From: Bacteroidaceae bacterium
GTDB lineage: Bacteria; Bacteroidota; Bacteroidia; Bacteroidales; Bacteroidaceae
Length of the DNA stretch: 64,000 nucleotides
NCBI GenBank assembly: GCA_017458585.1
Contig: JAFTAJ010000045.1
Coordinates: 62,001 to 126,000, forward strand
Direction of reading: 5' to 3'
Shown one piece after another: positions 61,003-64,000 of this stretch. Position 1 is the first letter of the stretch. Each line of letters begins with the position of its first letter. The notes under the pieces were generated by a model. It made no database searches. It worked only from the letters and a program-made list of their open reading frames with translations, and was not told the origin of the DNA. A program made the translations under genes and the position numbers.

Positions 61003-62286
61003 CTAAGCTTGGTTTCGGACTATCGTTTGGTTGCGGTCGGGACCTACGCTGACGATGGTGACGGGGATGCCGACGTACTCTTCGATGAAGGCGATGTAGT
61101 CACGGAGCGTCTGGGGAAGCTGCTCGTAGGTGGTCATCTTAGTGAGGTCGGTCTGCCAGCCGGGGAGCTCCTCATAGACTGCCTCGCATTCGCTGAGGTC
61201 GTAGGGAACCTCGGTTAGCGTTGAGGGGTTAGCGGTTAGCGAACGATAGGCGGTGCAGACCTTGACGGTGGGGAACTGGCTGAGGACGTCGCTCTTCATC
61301 ATGATGAGCTGGGTGACTCCGTTGATTTGGACGGCGTACTTGAGGGCGACGAGGTCGAGCCATCCGCAGCGACGGTTGCGGCCTGTGACGGCTCCATACT
61401 CGTGGCCGAGCTCACGGATGCGGTCGCCGGTAGCGTCGAAGAGCTCTACGGGGAAGGGGCCTGAGCCAACGCGGGTGCTGTAGGCCTTGAAGATGCCAAA
61501 GACATCGGCTATCTTGGAGGGCGGCACACCGAGGCCGGTACATACGCCACCTGTGGTGGTGGAAGAAGAGGACACCATGGGATAGGTGCCGTGGTCGAGG
61601 TCGAGCATGGCGCCCTGGGCTCCCTCGGCGAGCACGCTCTTGCCCTCAGCAAGGAGCTGGTTGATCTCGTTCTCGCTGTCGGTGAGGGCAAAGCCCTTCA
61701 TATACTCCACTCCCTCGAGCCAGAGGCGCTCCTCGGCGGTGATATCGTACTCGTAGCCGAGGCGGCGCAGTATCTGCTCGTGGCGCTCCTTGGCGGCGGC
61801 GTATTTCTCTGCGAAGTTGCTGAGGATATCGCCCACGCGGAGTCCGGTGCGGGCCGCCTTGTCGCTATAGGTGGGGCCGATGCCCTTGCCGGTGGTGCCT
61901 ATCTTGTTCTTACCCTTGGCAGCCTCGTAGGCACGGTCGAGAGCACGGTGCGTAGGCAGGATGAGGTGGGCACGCTTAGAGATATGGAGCTTGCCCTTGA
62001 CATCATAGCCCGCAGCCTCCAGCTCGCGTGCCTCGGCCATGAAGAGGTCGGGGGCGATGACGCAGCCGTTGCCGATGATATTGAGGGTGTGCTCTCCGAA
62101 GATGCCGGAGGGGATGGAGCGCAGCACGAACTTCTTGCCATCGAAGATGATGGTGTGGCCGGCGTTGGGGCCACCGGCGAAGCGTGCCACCACGTCGTAT
62201 TGGGGTGTGAAATAATCTACTACTTTTCCTTTGCCTTCGTCGCCGAAGACTATGCCCAGGAGGGCATCTACTTTTCCTTTGGTCAT
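61003..62286 (-). CDS. purA: Adenylosuccinate synthetase
   Basis: 427 residues. Joins IMP and aspartate with GTP hydrolysis, the first committed step to AMP. Motifs: the GTP loop IVFGDEGKGKVVDYF, FAGGPNAGHTI with the catalytic His, IGTTGKGIGPTYSDKAAR, LAEGAQGAMLDLDHGTYPMVSSSSTTTGG and VTGRNRRCGWLDLV. Full length. The 64-bp tandem repeats end 23 bp beyond its stop. No promoter was identified in the repeat-rich upstream gap (62287-62337). Confidence 0.97.
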   Translation of the reverse strand: MTKGKVDALLGIVFGDEGKGKVVDYFTPQYDVVARFAGGPNAGHTIIFDGKKFVLRSIPSGIFGEHTLNIIGNGCVIAPDLFMAEARELEAAGYDVKGKLHISKRAHLILPTHRALDRAYEAAKGKNKIGTTGKGIGPTYSDKAARTGLRVGDILSNFAEKYAAAKERHEQILRRLGYEYDITAEERLWLEGVEYMKGFALTDSENEINQLLAEGKSVLAEGAQGAMLDLDHGTYPMVSSSSTTTGGVCTGLGVPPSKIADVFGIFKAYSTRVGSGPFPVELFDATGDRIRELGHEYGAVTGRNRRCGWLDLVALKYAVQINGVTQLIMMKSDVLSQFPTVKVCTAYRSLTANPSTLTEVPYDLSECEAVYEELPGWQTDLTKMTTYEQLPQTLRDYIAFIEEYVGIPVTIVSVGPDRNQTIVRNQA

Positions 62287-62338
62287 GTTTTGAAGATTGA
62301 AAATTGAAGATTGAAGAGTGAGAATTAAATTTTTAGAA

Positions 62339-62430
62339 TTTATCGCTTCGCTCAGAAGTTATCGCGCTTCGCGCTCAGAAGTTATCGGAGCCTGTGGCTC
62401 CTCGAAGTTACCGCTTCGCTCGACGATAGC
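62339..62430 (+). repeat. GAAGTTATCG linker/hairpin repeat, locus 2
   Basis: Order: CGCTTCGCTC, linker AGAAGTTATCG, CGCTTCGCGCTC, linker, GGAGCCTGTGGCTCC, linker variant CGAAGTTACCG, CTTCGCTCG, then GACGATAGCC. It is followed by ATTTACTATTTATGTAC text shared with locus 3. Module order matches locus 3 and, inverted, locus 1. Confidence 0.85.
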
Positions 62431-62477
62431 CAATTATATTTACTATTTATGTACAATTTGGTTATTTAACTATTTAC

Positions 62478-62576
62478 ACACCCCCTCCCCCTGCGGGGAC
62501 TCCCCCTTGCTAAGGGGGAGAATCCATATTTATTTCCCCAAAGGGGACCCCACTAGCTTAGGGGGAGAGTTTTTGG
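62478..62576. repeat. CACCCCCTCCCC / CTTAGGGGGAG hairpin modules
   Basis: CACCCCCTCCCCCTGCGGGG with CTCCCCCTTGCTAAGGGGGAG, then CCCCAAAGGGG and CCCCACTAGCTTAGGGGGAG. The right part overlaps the last codons of the HEAT-repeat gene (stop at 62530), so the repeat supplies that protein's C-terminal tail. Confidence 0.75.
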
Positions 62577-63150
62577 GGAGTGTTTTTTTTACCAGCGCGG
62601 CCTGCTCGGTGCCGGTGAGGGCGTACTTGAGCAGGGAGTCGTGGGCTGCCTTGCGGACGGCATAGCTGGGGCTGCCCAGGGCTGCGGTGGCCTGGTCGAG
62701 GTACTCCAGCTCGGAGCGGCGCATCAGCGGGTCGCCACGCATGAAGAGGCGTGCCAGAAGGAGGTAGCCACAGAGCTGGTGCATGTCATCGGTAGCGGCT
62801 ATCCACTCAAAGGCCTTGGTGGAGGCATAGGGCAGGTGCTGCATGAGGCTGAGCACGGTGTATTGCGCCTCCTCGGGATAGCGCATGCTGTCAACCCAGA
62901 TGTCCGCGATGTCGGGATAGAAGGTCTCGACGGGCTGGACCAGTCCTGCCAGCAGTCGACACTCGCGGATGTCCTCCTTCCAGAGGTCCTGCGCCAGCTG
63001 GTGGTCATGGCCTATCTGCTGAGCAAACTCCATAAGGCGCGGCCACTCCACGCCGAAGATGACGCGGTAGGCGAGTCCTTTCTCTCGCAGCGACTGTGCG
63101 AGGGGGCCATTCATCATGGCACGGAGAGATTCCTTTATTTTATTGAGCAT
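62530..63150 (-). CDS. HEAT-repeat protein, AlkD-like (DNA alkylation repair family)
   Basis: 206 residues, nearly all helical. Segments such as NGPLAQSLREKGLAYRVIFGVEWPRLMEFA, IADIWVDSMRYPEEAQYTVL and SPSYAVRKAAHDSLL fit the ALK/HEAT-like repeats of AlkD-type DNA glycosylases and their Bacteroidetes relatives. I cannot confirm the catalytic Asp/Trp set. The final 16 residues (KTLPKNSPPKLVGSPLGK in part) are encoded by an intergenic hairpin repeat, preceded by a run of eight A (minus strand) where slippage is likely. The natural end was probably earlier. Confidence 0.6.
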   Translation of the reverse strand: MLNKIKESLRAMMNGPLAQSLREKGLAYRVIFGVEWPRLMEFAQQIGHDHQLAQDLWKEDIRECRLLAGLVQPVETFYPDIADIWVDSMRYPEEAQYTVLSLMQHLPYASTKAFEWIAATDDMHQLCGYLLLARLFMRGDPLMRRSELEYLDQATAALGSPSYAVRKAAHDSLLKYALTGTEQAALVKKTLPKNSPPKLVGSPLGK

Positions 63151-63165
63151 TGAATTTTTTTAAGG

Positions 63166-63270
63166 AGTTATCGCTTCGCTCAGAAGTTATCGCGGCTTCG
63201 CCGCTCAGAAGTTATCGGAGCCTGCGGCTCCTGAGGAAGTTATCGCGCTGACGCGCTCGACGATAGTCAA
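63166..63270 (+). repeat. GAAGTTATCG linker/hairpin repeat, locus 3
   Basis: Order: linker GAGTTATCG, CTTCGCTC, AGAAGTTATCG, CGGCTTCGCCGCTC, AGAAGTTATCG, GAGCCTGCGGCTCC, GGAAGTTATCG, CGCTGACGCGCTCG, GACGATAGTC. Compared with locus 2 the linkers are almost constant while hairpin arms differ with pairing kept. Confidence 0.87.
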
Positions 63271-63526
63271 GTTAATTTACTATTTTACAATTTACTATTT
63301 ACGATTTATGTACTATTTGGTTATTTAGCTATTTACACACCCCCTCCCCCTTCGGGGACTCCCCCAAGGGGGAGAAACATTGAGGATTGACATTCTGTCG
63401 CCCTTTCAGGGCTATGTTTTATTTGTGTCCGTACCGGGGGTTGCACCCCCGTCTATTATCTGTCACCCCTTCGGGGTTTCACACTTACTCCTTGAACTTC
63501 TTGAACTCTTGAACTTTCCTACCCTC
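63271..63526. repeat. Microrepeats and CCCCCT, GGGGGTTGCACCCCC, ACCCCTTCGGGGT hairpins
   Basis: The gap to the next gene holds ATTTACTATTTTACAATT runs, CACCCCCTCCCCCTTCGGGG with CTCCCCCAAGGGGGAG (63339-63376), GCCCTTTCAGGGC (63400), GGGGGTTGCACCCCC (63436) and ACCCCTTCGGGGT (63465). A CTTGAACTTCTTGAACTC microrepeat follows. No gene is seen. Confidence 0.7.
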
Positions 63527-64000
63527 CTACTCATTGATGAACGGGAGGTAGCCGTAGTCGCGGGAGTAGCGGAGGTGCTGGTCGGCGTAGCCCTCGGTGT
63601 AGCTTACCTTGACGTCGGTGATGTTGCCCTTGCTGTCGGTGACGGGAGTATAGACGGGATTGATGAATCCCTTGTAGGGCGCGATGTCGAGAGCCTTGTA
63701 GCGGGCGAGCACCTCCTTGTGGAGCTCGGGGTCAACCTTCACTCCGTAGGTCTCCACCAGCTGGCGGGCAGCCTCCACGTCGCCCTCGCTCTTGATGCGC
63801 TGCACCTCCATCAGCAGCTCCTTGAAGAGCTGGCGCAGTGCGGTGTAGTCGTTGATCTGCAGGTAGGTCTTGCCGTCCTTCTTGATGAGTTCGCACACGT
63901 TAGCGGCCTTGCCGTGCTCCAGTGCCCAGTGGGCGATGAGGGCGCGGTCGCGCATGTGGGCCTCCTCGAGGTCCTTGCCCGGCTCGATGCGCACGAGCTG
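63527..64000 (-). CDS. Dipeptidyl-peptidase III (partial, C-terminal part)
   Basis: The last 157 residues of a zinc exopeptidase of the DPP III (M49) family. It removes dipeptides from peptide N termini. Recognised by the C-terminal domain: VRIEPGKDLEEAHMRDRALI, QRIKSEGDVEAARQLVETYGVKVDP and APYKGFINPVYTPV, as in Bacteroides DPP III. The HEISGH-type zinc site lies further upstream, outside the window. The gene continues past the right edge. Bacteroidetes copies are often misnamed dihydrofolate reductase. Confidence 0.85.
   Translation of the reverse strand, partial: QLVRIEPGKDLEEAHMRDRALIAHWALEHGKAANVCELIKKDGKTYLQINDYTALRQLFKELLMEVQRIKSEGDVEAARQLVETYGVKVDPELHKEVLARYKALDIAPYKGFINPVYTPVTDSKGNITDVKVSYTEGYADQHLRYSRDYGYLPFINE

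Overview
The window looks like a chromosome segment of a Bacteroidales bacterium, probably Prevotellaceae or a close relative. This is inferred from gene content and promoter style. The genes include a fused nuoCD after nuoA and nuoB, a long-form NusB, a paired sodium symporter/sialate mutarotase, STN/carboxypeptidase-like outer membrane barrels with ECF sigma factors, reverse rubrerythrin and BspA-type LRR proteins. Several intergenic regions carry the Bacteroidetes -7 box TAnnTTTG, a few with TTTG about 18-22 bp upstream. No rRNA, tRNA, CRISPR array, complete IS or phage was seen.

Layout. 0-1.5 kb: end of the nuo operon (complex I). 1.7-2.9 kb: a DUF2461 protein, then an antitoxin followed by a deleted YafQ-type toxin remnant. 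3.0-4.8 kb: ECF sigma factor, membrane anti-sigma candidate and a soluble TonB-plug-like protein. 4.9-8.4 kb: an HU-like regulator beside a 22-bp palindrome array, a SUMF1-domain secreted protein, and a cytidylyltransferase/CDP-alcohol transferase pair. 8.5-13.6 kb: the aromatic amino acid operon (pheA, aminotransferase, DAHP synthase/chorismate mutase, tyrA, threonine-aldolase-like gene), preceded by what looks like a complete leader-peptide attenuator. 13.8-20 kb: a second sigma/anti-sigma pair with two tandem outer membrane barrels. 20-25 kb: a DUF4435/ATPase pair resembling PARIS defence, then ndk, an S4 protein, pth, rplY and a LuxR-type regulator. 25-34.3 kb: clpB, GNAT, nusB-yajC-ybbR-coaE, rubrerythrin and groESL. 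34.4-41.2 kb: a GH127-like protein, a second 22-bp palindrome array, and a sialic acid catabolic operon. 41.4-44.5 kb: a third sigma module and a FecR-like secreted protein. 44.5-50 kb: acyl-CoA dehydrogenase, etfA, etfB and acyl-CoA ligase. 50.3-54.3 kb: an LRR/F5-8C protein ending in a dead SGNH domain, next to a live SGNH hydrolase.

From 54.3 kb to the end the genes (gdhA, a UmuD-like peptidase, a RelE-type TA pair, DUF3267 copies, an iron-sulfur flavoprotein, purA, an AlkD-like HEAT protein, DPP III) are separated by long gaps packed with structured repeats. The most striking is a roughly 70-95 bp element in four well-formed copies and one decayed copy. It has a conserved TCGCGA box, three nested stems whose sequences change while pairing is largely kept, invariant TGGTC and GGG internal-loop strands, and a conserved GAGAGCGAAGCGGCA tail. 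Two other repeat families also keep linkers constant and swap hairpins. Copies of the gdhA 3' end travel with two of the elements. This repeat system, the pheA attenuator and the 22-bp palindrome arrays are the best candidates for undescribed biology. All statements come from reading the sequence; no searches or folding programs were run.
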